Assembly: GCA_949283785.1 (NCBI GenBank)
Contig: CASDTR010000069.1
Coordinates: forward strand, 22,897 to 86,896
From: an uncultured Oscillospiraceae bacterium
GTDB lineage: Bacteria > Bacillota > Clostridia > Oscillospirales > Acutalibacteraceae
Direction of reading: 5' to 3'
DNA: 64,000 nt
The notes under the pieces were generated by a model. That model worked only from the letters and a program-made list of their open reading frames with translations, was not told the origin of the DNA and did not search any database. A program made the translations under genes and the position numbers. Positions 6,624 to 15,479 of this stretch are shown piece by piece (the stretch's first letter is position 1; every line of letters begins with the position of its first letter).

Positions 6624-8534
6624 ATGGATTTGAGAGCACTTCGTTTTTATCGCAGTAAAGAAGCCTTTTTTAAGAGTGTAGGCTTGATGCTTGTGGATGT
6701 GGCACTGATAGTTTGCTGTATGGTCGGTGCGTTGTGGATAAGATATGACTTTAGTTTCACGCTTATTGAACCGGCCTTTCTTGAGTCTGTATATAAATAT
6801 ATGTGGATAAACATTTTATGTACAGTTTTTATCAACGCTTTGTTTAAGCTGTATAAAATTCTTTGGCGTTTTGCAAGCATTGTGGAAATGCGCAATATAG
6901 TTATTGCGGTTTTCACTTCGACGCTTGTACAGTATTTAGGTATGCGACTTCTCGGACTGCGTGTGCCGCGCAGCTATATATACATATATGTATTGCTTCT
7001 TCTGTTTTGCATGATCGTGCCGAGGTTTTCATACAGATTTATGAGCATTATATTAAAAAAATACAGCGGAGGATCTCGTGCAAAGCCTGTTATAACCTTG
7101 GTTGTCGGAGCGGGTTCTGCAGGATACACGCTTGTCCATGAAATCAAAAGCAGTCCTCATTTGAATCGCAAAATACCCTGTATTATAGACGATGATCCCG
7201 AAAAGCAGGGAACTTATCTTCAGGGTATTCCGATTGTGGGCAAAAAAGAGGCGATTCCCGAAGCGGTAAAAAAATATAATATTGAAGAGATAATTATTGC
7301 AATTCCTACGCTTACTCCTGAAAAACAGAGTGAGCTTTTGGAGATATGCCAGGAAACGGCTTGTAAGGTGCAGCTTCTTCCGAGCATCTATCAGCTTGTA
7401 AATCAGGAAATAAAGGTTTCAATGCTGCGCAATGTTAAGATAGAGGATCTGCTTGGCCGTGATTCCATACAGCTTCGCATGGATAAAATTGCGGAATATA
7501 TAAGCGGCAATGTAATTATGGTTACAGGAGGCGGCGGTTCAATAGGAAGCGAGCTTTGCCGGCAGATAGCGCTGCATAATCCGCGTCAGCTTATAATTGT
7601 TGATATATATGAAAATAATGCTTACAACATACAGATGGAGCTGAAGAGAAATTATCCCGATCTAAATTTGGTTACTCTTATAGCTTCTGTTCGTGACAGA
7701 AAGAGAATCGAAACAATTTTTGAAGAATACAGGCCTGACATAGTCTATCATGCCGCCGCGCACAAGCATGTACCTCTTATGGAAGACAGTCCTAACGAAG
7801 CGATCAAGAATAACGTGCTGGGTACATATATCGTGGCTCAGATGGCCGACAAATACAAAGTTAAGAGGATGGTTTTGATTTCATCTGATAAAGCTGTAAG
7901 ACCGACTAACGTAATGGGTGCCTCAAAGCGTATGTGCGAGATAATTATGCAGGTGTTCAATCAGATTTCCGATACCGAATATGCAGCCGTACGTTTCGGA
8001 AACGTTCTCGGAAGCAACGGAAGCGTTTTCCCGCTCTTCAATAAACAGATTAAGGAAGGCGGCCCTGTTACGGTTACGCATCCGGATATCATCCGTTATT
8101 TTATGACTATCCTTGAAGCTGTCAATCTTGTTCTTCAGTGCGGCGCATTTGCTCACGGAGGAGAGATATTTATTCTGGATATGGGAGAACCCGTAAAGAT
8201 ACTTGATATGGCAAAGAAAATGATCCGTCTTTCGGGACATATTCCGGACAAGGATATAAAAATAAAATTCACCGGACTTCGTCCTGGAGAAAAGCTGTAT
8301 GAAGAGCTTCTCATCGATGAAAAGAATCTTGTACGCACCGAGAATGAACGCATTTTTGTTGCTCAGATGGGAGAAATAGATGCAGAAGGAACCCGTAAAC
8401 AGATTCTGGAAATCGTAAACAGAGCTTATGAAGAATCTGCTGATATTCGCAAGTATATTAAAGAAATAGTACCCGAATATAAGATTTGGGGAGAGAATAA
8501 CAGCAGTGAAAACAGTGAAGAAAACATAATGTAA
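6624..8534 (+). CDS. Nucleotide-sugar 4,6-dehydratase, PglF/WbpM/CapD type
   Basis: 636 residues. Four membrane helices occupy about 15-130, then a first Rossmann domain (VVGAGSAGYTLVHEI, about 163-177) and a catalytic short-chain dehydratase domain with NAD motif TGGGGSIGSELCRQ (about 299-312) and SSDKAVRPTNVMGASKR (about 419-435). The SxDK and MxxxK pattern is that of PglF/WbpM, which convert UDP-GlcNAc to the 4-keto-6-deoxy sugar. The next genes encode an aminotransferase, a phosphoglycosyl transferase and an acetyltransferase, as in bacillosamine pathways. Start at 6624 because GAGGGG lies just upstream; a TTG at 6609 is possible. Confidence 0.9.
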   Translation: MDLRALRFYRSKEAFFKSVGLMLVDVALIVCCMVGALWIRYDFSFTLIEPAFLESVYKYMWINILCTVFINALFKLYKILWRFASIVEMRNIVIAVFTSTLVQYLGMRLLGLRVPRSYIYIYVLLLLFCMIVPRFSYRFMSIILKKYSGGSRAKPVITLVVGAGSAGYTLVHEIKSSPHLNRKIPCIIDDDPEKQGTYLQGIPIVGKKEAIPEAVKKYNIEEIIIAIPTLTPEKQSELLEICQETACKVQLLPSIYQLVNQEIKVSMLRNVKIEDLLGRDSIQLRMDKIAEYISGNVIMVTGGGGSIGSELCRQIALHNPRQLIIVDIYENNAYNIQMELKRNYPDLNLVTLIASVRDRKRIETIFEEYRPDIVYHAAAHKHVPLMEDSPNEAIKNNVLGTYIVAQMADKYKVKRMVLISSDKAVRPTNVMGASKRMCEIIMQVFNQISDTEYAAVRFGNVLGSNGSVFPLFNKQIKEGGPVTVTHPDIIRYFMTILEAVNLVLQCGAFAHGGEIFILDMGEPVKILDMAKKMIRLSGHIPDKDIKIKFTGLRPGEKLYEELLIDEKNLVRTENERIFVAQMGEIDAEGTRKQILEIVNRAYEESADIRKYIKEIVPEYKIWGENNSSENSEENIM

Positions 8535-8554
8535 ACTAAAACAGCCGAATTGCG

Positions 8555-8611
8555 CCGCCCGATAAACCCATTTCCGAAAGTCTGAAGACATCGGGAGGTT
8601 TTATTGGGCGG
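8555..8611. other. Strong intergenic hairpin between dehydratase and aminotransferase genes
   Basis: CCGCCCGATAAACC (8555-8568) pairs with a run ending in TTTATTGGGCGG (8611) over about 14 bases with one bulge. The loop contains a smaller CCGA/TCGG stem. No T run follows, so an RNA-stability or processing element inside the operon is more likely than a terminator. Confidence 0.4.
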
Positions 8612-8675
8612 AAAAATTGATTTGAAAGAGCTGTAAGATAAAATGTACAGCTAATGGGAGAAAAGAGGAAGAACT

Positions 8676-9938
8676 TTGAAAGATAATCTGAAGCCGTTCA
8701 CTCAAAAGCTCTGGCTCAGCAGTCCGACTATGCACGCAGGGGCAGAGCTCGAATACATAGCCGAAGCGTATGAAACTAATTGGATGTCTACGATCGGAAA
8801 AAATATTGATGAAGTCGAACGTCTGGCGTGCGAAAAAGTAGGACGAAAATACGCCGTTGCGCTTTCTTCGGGAACGGCAGCTTTGCATATGGCTGTAAAA
8901 TTAGCAGGAGTAAAGAGAGGAGAGCGTGTATTCTGTTCCGATTTAACTTTTGCGGCAACGGTAAATCCCGTTGTCTATGAAGGCGGAATCCCCATATTTA
9001 TTGATTCGGAATATGAGACATGGAATATGGATCCATCAGCCTTAGAAAAGGCTTTTGAAATTTACCCTGACGTAAAGGCAGTGGTGGTCGCCCACTTGTA
9101 CGGAACGCCCGGAAAGGTTAAAGAGATAAAAGAAATATGTGAAAGACACGGCGCAGTTATAATAGAAGATGCCGCAGAATCGCTGGGAGCGTCTTATAAA
9201 GGCGGGCAGACGGGTACATTCGGAAAGTACAGTGCAATCAGCTTTAACGGCAATAAGATTATTACGGGTTCTTCAGGCGGTATGCTCCTTACAGATGATG
9301 AAGAGGCGGCAAAAAAGGTAAGAAAGTGGTCCACCCAGTCTCGTGAAAGCGCTCCCTGGTATCAGCACGAGGAAGCGGGCTACAATTATCGTATGAGCAA
9401 TGTTATCGCCGGTGTGGTAAGAGGGCAGTTCCCCTATTTAGAGGAGCACATAGCTCAGAAGAAAGCAATATACGAAAGATATTGCGAAGGCTTCAAAGGT
9501 CTTCCCGTTGCAATGAATCCCTATGATGCGGGATGTTCTGAGCCGAACTACTGGCTTTCATGCATGATGATTCATCCGGAAGCCGTGTGTTCGCAGGTGA
9601 GAAGCGAATGCGAAGCGCTTTATATAAGTGAAAGCGGAAAAAGCTGTCCCACGGAGATTCTGGAAACACTCAGCAAATATAACGCAGAGGGACGTCCTAT
9701 TTGGAAGCCGATGCACATGCAGCCGATTTTCCGAATGAATGAGTTTATTACGAGAGAGGGCAGCGGCAGAGCTAAGACAAACGCATATATTTCCGGAGGC
9801 ACCACAGGTAAGGACGGAAAACCCCTTGATGTGGGAATGGATATTTTCCACAGAGGCTTGTGTCTGCCCAGCGACAATAAGATGACCGCAGAACAGCAGG
9901 ATATTGTTATTGAGATTATAAAAAGGTGTTTTGAATGA
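8676..9938 (+). CDS. PLP-dependent sugar aminotransferase, DegT/DnrJ/EryC1 (PglE-like)
   Basis: 420 residues from a TTG start after GAGGAAG. The fold-type I motifs are present: SSGTAALHMAV (about 64-74, phosphate binding), IIEDAAESLGASYKG (about 162-176) and SFNGNKIITGSSGGM with the Schiff-base lysine at K194. These enzymes transfer an amino group from glutamate to a 4-keto-6-deoxy nucleotide sugar, here probably the PglF-type product, giving UDP-4-amino-4,6-dideoxy-GlcNAc. It is about 30 residues longer than PglE of Campylobacter. The next gene overlaps its stop by 4 bases. Confidence 0.9.
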   Translation: MKDNLKPFTQKLWLSSPTMHAGAELEYIAEAYETNWMSTIGKNIDEVERLACEKVGRKYAVALSSGTAALHMAVKLAGVKRGERVFCSDLTFAATVNPVVYEGGIPIFIDSEYETWNMDPSALEKAFEIYPDVKAVVVAHLYGTPGKVKEIKEICERHGAVIIEDAAESLGASYKGGQTGTFGKYSAISFNGNKIITGSSGGMLLTDDEEAAKKVRKWSTQSRESAPWYQHEEAGYNYRMSNVIAGVVRGQFPYLEEHIAQKKAIYERYCEGFKGLPVAMNPYDAGCSEPNYWLSCMMIHPEAVCSQVRSECEALYISESGKSCPTEILETLSKYNAEGRPIWKPMHMQPIFRMNEFITREGSGRAKTNAYISGGTTGKDGKPLDVGMDIFHRGLCLPSDNKMTAEQQDIVIEIIKRCFE

Positions 9939-10600
9939 TATCTGAAAAGGTAAAAGTAACGGAAAAGACGCAAGTGCCTCACAAGAAAGGATTTTACGAA
10001 AAATACATAAAGCGTCCCCTTGATTTTTTGCTTTCACTGACAGCACTTATCGTTCTTTCTCCGATTTTGCTGTTAGTTACCGTTTTGGTGCGCGTAAAGC
10101 TTGGCTCGCCTGTGATCTTCAAACAGGAAAGGCCCGGGCTTAACGGAAAAGTTTTTAACATGTATAAATTTCGCACCATGACAAATGAGAAAGATGAAAA
10201 CGGTGAATTGCTTCCTGATGAAATACGGCTTACGGCATTTGGTAAAAAGCTTAGGAGCACCAGTATGGATGAGCTGCCGGAGCTTTGGAATATAGTTCGC
10301 GGGGATATGTCGGTTGTAGGTCCGAGACCGCTGCTTATAAAATATTTATCAAGATATAATTCACATCAGGCGAGAAGGCATGAGGTGCGTCCCGGATTTA
10401 CGGGATATGCCCAGGTGAACGGGCGAAACAGCATTACATGGGAGAAAAAATTCAATTTGGACGTAGAATATGTAGATAATGTTACATTCTTTACTGATGC
10501 AGGAATTGTACTGAAAACCTTAAAAACCGTATTGGTGCGCGAAGGCATCAGCAGTGACAGCAGCGCGACAATGGAAGAGTTTATGGGTAACTGCGAATGA
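9935..10600 (+). CDS. Initiating phosphoglycosyl transferase, PglC/bacterial sugar transferase family
   Basis: 221 residues. One N-terminal membrane segment (about 28-52, after KRPLDFLLSL) anchors the protein. The catalytic block follows: VIFKQERPGLNGKVFNMYKFRTM, then STSMDELPELWNIVRGDMSVVGPRPLL with the conserved Asp-Glu pair, then RPGFTGYAQVNGRN. Monotopic enzymes of this family move a phospho-sugar from a UDP-sugar to undecaprenyl phosphate and so start repeat-unit assembly. Short length and neighbours point to PglC-like use of diacetylbacillosamine. ATGA overlaps on both sides tie it to its neighbours. Confidence 0.92.
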   Translation: MISEKVKVTEKTQVPHKKGFYEKYIKRPLDFLLSLTALIVLSPILLLVTVLVRVKLGSPVIFKQERPGLNGKVFNMYKFRTMTNEKDENGELLPDEIRLTAFGKKLRSTSMDELPELWNIVRGDMSVVGPRPLLIKYLSRYNSHQARRHEVRPGFTGYAQVNGRNSITWEKKFNLDVEYVDNVTFFTDAGIVLKTLKTVLVREGISSDSSATMEEFMGNCE

Positions 10601-11211
10601 AAAGGCTGTTTATTGTCGGCTGCAGCGGCCACGGAAAAGTGGTTGCCGATATAGCCGTAAAGACATCAAGATATGATGAAATATTTTTTTTAGATGACAA
10701 TCCGAATGTGACAGAGTGCATGAATATCCCGGTAGCGGGAGGCAGCGACAGCCGTGATTTCGGCCCTGAAGATGAGGCGGTTGTGGCCATCGGAAATTCC
10801 GAAGTTCGTCAGAAATTACAGGAAAACCTTGAAGCGAAAGGTGTTAAGATAGCTACTCTCATACATCCGTCCGCTGTTATAGGAATGAATGTAAATATAA
10901 AAGAAGGCACGGTTATTATGGCAGGTGCGGTTATTAACCCGAATACGGATATCGGAAAGGGAGTAATCATAAACACCTGTGCCTCCGCAGATCATGATAA
11001 TACGATCGGCGACTATGCCCATATATCCGTAGGTGCGCATTTGGCGGGCACGGTGACAATTGGAAAGCATACATGGATAGGCGCCGGAGCAACAGTGAGC
11101 AACAATATCAGAGTTGCCGATAATGTGACAGTAGGAGCAGGTGGGGTTGTAGTGAAAAACATTGAGCAAAGCGGCACTTATGTAGGTGTTCCTGCGAAGA
11201 GAATAAAATGA
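10597..11211 (+). CDS. Sugar O/N-acetyltransferase, PglD/NeuD family
   Basis: 204 residues. The N-terminal Rossmann-like part binds the nucleotide sugar (LFIVGCSGHGKVVADIA, about 4-20). The C-terminal half is a left-handed beta-helix of hexapeptide repeats (IKEGTVIMAGAVINPNTDIG onward). The putative catalytic histidine is in ASADHDNTIGDY (H133). This matches PglD, which N-acetylates the 4-amino group to give UDP-diacetylbacillosamine. Its start overlaps the previous stop by 4 bases, so dehydratase, aminotransferase, transferase and acetylase form one translational run. Confidence 0.9.
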   Translation: MKRLFIVGCSGHGKVVADIAVKTSRYDEIFFLDDNPNVTECMNIPVAGGSDSRDFGPEDEAVVAIGNSEVRQKLQENLEAKGVKIATLIHPSAVIGMNVNIKEGTVIMAGAVINPNTDIGKGVIINTCASADHDNTIGDYAHISVGAHLAGTVTIGKHTWIGAGATVSNNIRVADNVTVGAGGVVVKNIEQSGTYVGVPAKRIK

Positions 11212-11352
11212 AGCCGCATCGGAAATTATTTATATAATACTGTTGAAGTTTGCTGATCTACGGAAAACGCACATTTCAAGAGCGTTTCATTCGCAAACGA
11301 ATGTTAATCCGGAATTGTAATAATTCAGACTGGTAACCTGTCTGCAGGCTGA

Positions 11353-11388
11353 GCGTTATCTGTACATTGATGATAACGCATTTTGTTT
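11353..11388 (+). terminator. Possible terminator after the bacillosamine block
   Basis: GCGTTATC (11353-11360) and GATAACGC (11372-11379) form an 8-bp stem with an 11-base loop, followed by ATTTTGTTT. It lies in the 267-base gap before the aldolase-family gene and may be a partial terminator inside the locus. Confidence 0.5.
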
Positions 11389-11478
11389 AGTAAACGGCAA
11401 TTGTAAAGATTTTCGCTCATAAATTTTGTCAAGATATTTTAGCTGCCGATTTTCGTGCAGAAGAGTAAAGGAAAAATA

Positions 11479-12342
11479 ATGGGGGTAAAGAAATTGGCGC
11501 TGACATTAATGTATATAACTAATAATCCCGTTACTGCGCAAATCGCCCAAGGTGCAGGAGTGGATCGTATTTGGATTGATATGGAATATATCGGAAAAGA
11601 CGAAAGACAGGGCGGAATGGACACTGTCAAAAATCATCACACTGTTGAGGATATTCGAAAAATCCGACCGATTGTGACAAAAGCGGAATTAATGGTTCGT
11701 GTTAACCCCATTCACGAAGCTACAGCTTTTTATTCCGATTCTAAAAGTGAAATAGATGAAACGATTCAGGCTGGTGCCGATGTGCTTATGCTCCCGATGT
11801 TTAAAACCGCTGATGAGGTCGGCCGTTTTGTCAGCTATGTTGGCGGCAGAGCCAAAGTGCAATTGCTTGTTGAAACGGCGGAAGCTGTGGAAAATATCGA
11901 CGAAATACTTGCCGTTCCGGGAATAGATGAAGTTCATATTGGATTGAACGATCTCCATCTTTCGTACCATATGGATTTTATGTTTGAACTTTTATGCGGT
12001 GACATCATTAAAAATCTTTGCCGAAAAATCGGAGAGAAGGGTATAAAATACGGCTTCGGAGGTATTGCCAGAGTGGGATACGGTATGCTTCCGGCGGAAT
12101 ATATAATAGCCGAGCATTATCATCTTGGGTCTACTGCCGCTATTTTGTCCCGCGGATTTTGTGATGCAAACACAGTGAAAGATCCAAGAGAAATTGAGAG
12201 CATTTTTATTGAGGGTGTAAAAAACATAAGGCTGAAAGAAAAAGAAGTTTCAGGCTATTCTGAAGAAGAATATCAGCGTAATTTAGATGTGATTCGAGAG
12301 AAAGTAGGATTAATAGTAGAAAATAAGAAGCGGAAAAATTAA
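11479..12342 (+). CDS. HpcH/HpaI aldolase / citrate lyase beta family protein
   Basis: 287 residues with a (beta/alpha)8-type pattern. IDMEYIGKD near residue 32 and the metal/oxaloacetate-type region QAGADVLMLPMFKTADEV are followed by KVQLLVETAEAVENIDEIL, with the metal-ligand glutamate, and IDEVHIGLNDLHLSY, with the conserved Asp. The family cleaves or forms C-C bonds with pyruvate or acts on malyl/citryl-CoA. Its job in a polysaccharide locus is unclear; making an unusual acidic sugar or substituent is conceivable. Start at 11479 for AAAGGA upstream; 11455 is possible. The glycosyltransferase gene follows after 11 bases. Confidence 0.8.
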   Translation: MGVKKLALTLMYITNNPVTAQIAQGAGVDRIWIDMEYIGKDERQGGMDTVKNHHTVEDIRKIRPIVTKAELMVRVNPIHEATAFYSDSKSEIDETIQAGADVLMLPMFKTADEVGRFVSYVGGRAKVQLLVETAEAVENIDEILAVPGIDEVHIGLNDLHLSYHMDFMFELLCGDIIKNLCRKIGEKGIKYGFGGIARVGYGMLPAEYIIAEHYHLGSTAAILSRGFCDANTVKDPREIESIFIEGVKNIRLKEKEVSGYSEEEYQRNLDVIREKVGLIVENKKRKN

Positions 12343-12353
12343 GGAGCGAGAGA

Positions 12354-13517
12354 ATGAAAAAGATCTGTATATGCACAACCGTTTCAATTACGATGAAAAC
12401 ATTTGTGGTTGAAACCGCGAAGCATTTGCATGAAAATTGCGGATATGATATTACTCTTATATGCAACGAGGACGAAGATTTTGAAAAATCGCTGCCGGAA
12501 TATTTGCATTTTATTCCTGTACATATGGCAAGAGGCATCGACTTTTCAGCAATGAAATCAATAAAAGAGTTTTTGCGTATTTTTAGAGAACAGAAGTTTG
12601 ATATGGTTCAGTATTCCACGCCCAATGCAGCCTGTTATGCGAGCATAGCAGCTAAAATTGCGAAAGTTCCCGTGCGTCTTTACTGTCAGTGGGGTATACG
12701 CTATGTCGGCATGAGCGGAATATCACGCAAGATATTTAAGGCCATTGAGAAAATGGTTTGCAGAAATTCCACTGATGTCCGCGCTGTCAGTCCGATGAAT
12801 AAAGCTTTTGCCGTATCGGAAGGACTGTATCCGGAAGAGAAAGCGGTAGTGGTAGGAAAAGGCGGTACTATTGGTGTCGATATGACCCGTTATAATATTG
12901 AAAATAAGAAAGAATACCGTGAAAGTGTTCGTACAAAATACGGAATCGGCCCAGATGATTTTGTATACGGCTTTGCGGGACGAGTGTCGGCGGATAAGGG
13001 CTGCGGCGAGCTATTAGAGGCATTCAGGAAACTTTCAGATACGGAATCCGATGCAAAATTACTGCTTGTGGGTCCTGTTGAGGATAATTGCGGGATATCT
13101 CCGGATTTGATTGCATGGGCAAAAGATTCAGAGCGCGTTGTCATGACCGGCATGATTGACGGCAGCAGAATGAATGAATATTACTGTGCAATGGATGTCT
13201 TGGTTCACCCTACATACAGAGAGGGTTTCGGCATGGTGCTTCAGGAAGCGGGAGCTTTGGGGATAGCGATGATTACTACAAGGATACCCGGAGCGTCGGA
13301 AGTCATGGAAGACGGCGTATCATGTGTTCTTGTTGAACCGAAGGATTGCACCGAACTTGAAAAAGCCATGGGTATGCTGATTTCGGATCGCGACAAATGT
13401 CAGCAAATAGGTCAGGCGGCATATGACAGAACAAAAAAATATTACAGCAGAGATATAATGCTTGAAAACCAGAGAAAAGATTACATCATGATTTTAGGAG
13501 ACAAAACCGATGAATGA
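12354..13517 (+). CDS. Glycosyltransferase family 4
   Basis: 387 residues, GT-B fold. The N-terminal acceptor half starts KICICTTVSITMKTFVVETAKHLHE. The C-terminal donor half has YGFAGRVSADKGCGELLEAFRKL, VMTGMIDGSRMNEYYCAMDVLVHPTYREGFGMVLQEAGALG with the EX7E nucleotide-sugar motif (E...GFGMVLQE), and IPGASEVMEDGVSCVLV. It is a retaining transferase that adds one sugar to the lipid-linked repeat unit on the cytoplasmic face. GGAGCG precedes the start; it overlaps the next gene by 8 bases. Confidence 0.9.
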   Translation: MKKICICTTVSITMKTFVVETAKHLHENCGYDITLICNEDEDFEKSLPEYLHFIPVHMARGIDFSAMKSIKEFLRIFREQKFDMVQYSTPNAACYASIAAKIAKVPVRLYCQWGIRYVGMSGISRKIFKAIEKMVCRNSTDVRAVSPMNKAFAVSEGLYPEEKAVVVGKGGTIGVDMTRYNIENKKEYRESVRTKYGIGPDDFVYGFAGRVSADKGCGELLEAFRKLSDTESDAKLLLVGPVEDNCGISPDLIAWAKDSERVVMTGMIDGSRMNEYYCAMDVLVHPTYREGFGMVLQEAGALGIAMITTRIPGASEVMEDGVSCVLVEPKDCTELEKAMGMLISDRDKCQQIGQAAYDRTKKYYSRDIMLENQRKDYIMILGDKTDE

Positions 13518-14337
13518 ACCGAAAATATCTGTTATAATGGGAATCTATCAGTCAAAAAATAAGGATATGGTTCGCGAGGCGATACAGTCAATTATCAATC
13601 AGACTTTTACTCAATGGGAATTTGTCATTTGCGATGACGGCTCCCCTGATGATACATGGGAGTTCCTGAACAGAGAATACGGCGAAGATGAACGGTTTGT
13701 GCTGGTGCGAAACGAGGAGAACGGAGGGCTCAGAGTTGCGCTGAACAGCTGTTTGAAGGCGGCGCACGCCGAGTACGTTGTGCGGCAGGACGCGGATGAT
13801 TATTCCAGAGAAGACAGACTGCAGATTTTATATGATTACGTCGTGGAGCATCCCGAGGCCGATGTGGTAGGTACAGCTATGGTTTCTTTTGATGAGAACG
13901 GCCCGTTCGGAATTATGCATCCGAGAAAAGCGGACCCCGTGAAAATGGATTTTTTGCACGGCAGTGTCGTAGCACATGCGACTACTATCATGAAAAAGAT
14001 CAGCCTTGATAAAGTGGGCGGATACCGTGTTGCCTGGGAAACCACAAGATGTGAAGACACGGATTTGTATATGAGAATGTGCGCTGACGGGGCCGTATTT
14101 CATAATATTGACGACGGGCTGTATTATGTCCGCCAGGACAGAGCAGCATATTCCAGAAAGAAATATATGAACAGGGTAAAAGAAGCTGTTGTCAAGTATA
14201 AGGGATTTAAGGCTCTGAAGATGCCTGTAAGCGCATATGTATGGGTGACAAAGCCGCTGATTGTAGGTCTTATTCCGCAGCAGCTGCAGCGTGTTATCAA
14301 GAAAAAATTAGCCTCCCGTGAGGAGACAAAGAGATAA
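13510..14337 (+). CDS. Glycosyltransferase family 2
   Basis: 275 residues, GT-A fold. The N-terminus PKISVIMGIYQSKNKDMVREAIQSIINQTF and the FVICDDGSPDDTWEFL block bind the nucleotide sugar. VRQDADDYSREDRL carries the DxD metal motif (about 92-96), and WETTRCEDTDLYMRM supplies the ED acceptor-side acid pair. An inverting transferase for one repeat-unit sugar; donor unknown. It overlaps the preceding GT4 gene by 8 bases. Confidence 0.9.
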   Translation: MNEPKISVIMGIYQSKNKDMVREAIQSIINQTFTQWEFVICDDGSPDDTWEFLNREYGEDERFVLVRNEENGGLRVALNSCLKAAHAEYVVRQDADDYSREDRLQILYDYVVEHPEADVVGTAMVSFDENGPFGIMHPRKADPVKMDFLHGSVVAHATTIMKKISLDKVGGYRVAWETTRCEDTDLYMRMCADGAVFHNIDDGLYYVRQDRAAYSRKKYMNRVKEAVVKYKGFKALKMPVSAYVWVTKPLIVGLIPQQLQRVIKKKLASREETKR

Positions 14338-14353
14338 ACAGTGGGTATAAACT

Positions 14354-15454
14354 ATGACTTTAGTATATTGGAATATTTTTATATCGATATTTGCCGTAAT
14401 TATCAGCAGGGGAAGAACTTTTCTTTCCACAAATAACTATATTAATGAGGAAAACAATACCGGACGTTATAATAAGAGCTTTTTGCTTTTTTTCGTGTTA
14501 TGGATTGTTTACACCTTTATCTTCGGACTGCGTGAGGGATTTGTTGATACATCGACCTATAAGTCGATGGCCGAGCGTATAGGCTCTGATTTTTCAAATT
14601 TATCCAACAGCAGTATTGCGATTGTCGAGCCCGGATTCAATGCTTTTATGATACTCTGCAATAAAATTTCGGGAAACGATTCACAGTTCTTTATTTTTGT
14701 GACCACCGCCCTGACGTTTGCGGGAGCATTCATCCTGTTTCACAGAGAGTCGTCAGACAGTGCTCTGTCAGCATTTTTTTTCATTACCTTTATTTCTTTC
14801 ACTTATATTAACGGTATCAGACAGGCTATTGTAGCGGTTGTCTTTGCTTTGGTGTATTCAAAATGGAAAGATAAAAAGTTTTTAGTTATTGCGGTTTGTT
14901 TGGTTTTGGCTTTGTTCCATACAAGTTCCCTGCTTCTGATTCCGTTGTATCTGTGTATAGACGGTAAAGTGTTCAATTGGAAAATAAAGATTTTGTATTG
15001 TTTTGCATTGTTCTGTGTTGTCGGCGGAGCAAGGGTTCAGCAGATTTTAAGTACGGTTCTGAACGAGAGATACAGCGAAACATTAAACGTTATGACAAGC
15101 GGTACGGGTATTATGCGAGTATTGGTAAACCTGGTACCTGCGGCTTTGGCTTTGATTCAGTATAAAGTATGCGGCATAAGAGACAAGAGAGATGCTCAGA
15201 TTGCAAACATATTTCTCATAGATGCGGCAATCAATATCTGTTCGCTGAACTCGTCATATTTTGCTCGCATGTCGATTTATTTTGCGCTGTTTATTGCCGC
15301 ATATTATCCGCGAGTAATCCATAAGACTTTTAACACAAGATCTCAAGTAATCGCATATACGTTTTTTATCGCTTTTTATACTTTGTTTTATTTGTATCAG
15401 GCATATACTTTCGCTTCTTATGGATATATGAGAGAGTTTCATTTGGTTATATAG
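14354..15454 (+). CDS. EpsG-family polysaccharide polymerase
   Basis: 366 residues, about ten membrane helices. The early motif FIFGLREGFVDTSTYKSMAERIG (about 55-77) with Asp-Thr-x-Tyr is characteristic of EpsG/Wzy-type polymerases, as is INGIRQAIVAVVFALVYSK about 100 residues later. It would join flipped lipid-linked repeat units on the outer face of the membrane. It is the only polymerase candidate in the locus, and Wzx (21752) is the matching flippase. The start codon follows a weak site (AGTGGGTATAAACT). Confidence 0.85.
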   Translation: MTLVYWNIFISIFAVIISRGRTFLSTNNYINEENNTGRYNKSFLLFFVLWIVYTFIFGLREGFVDTSTYKSMAERIGSDFSNLSNSSIAIVEPGFNAFMILCNKISGNDSQFFIFVTTALTFAGAFILFHRESSDSALSAFFFITFISFTYINGIRQAIVAVVFALVYSKWKDKKFLVIAVCLVLALFHTSSLLLIPLYLCIDGKVFNWKIKILYCFALFCVVGGARVQQILSTVLNERYSETLNVMTSGTGIMRVLVNLVPAALALIQYKVCGIRDKRDAQIANIFLIDAAINICSLNSSYFARMSIYFALFIAAYYPRVIHKTFNTRSQVIAYTFFIAFYTLFYLYQAYTFASYGYMREFHLVI

Positions 15455-15479
15455 AATTTAATTACAGGAGGAAACTTAT

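Noticed and set aside
7923-8591. 222-codon minus-strand frame within the dehydratase gene
   Set aside because: Antisense of a well-conserved enzyme; the protein is Phe/Ser/His-rich as expected for mirror frames.
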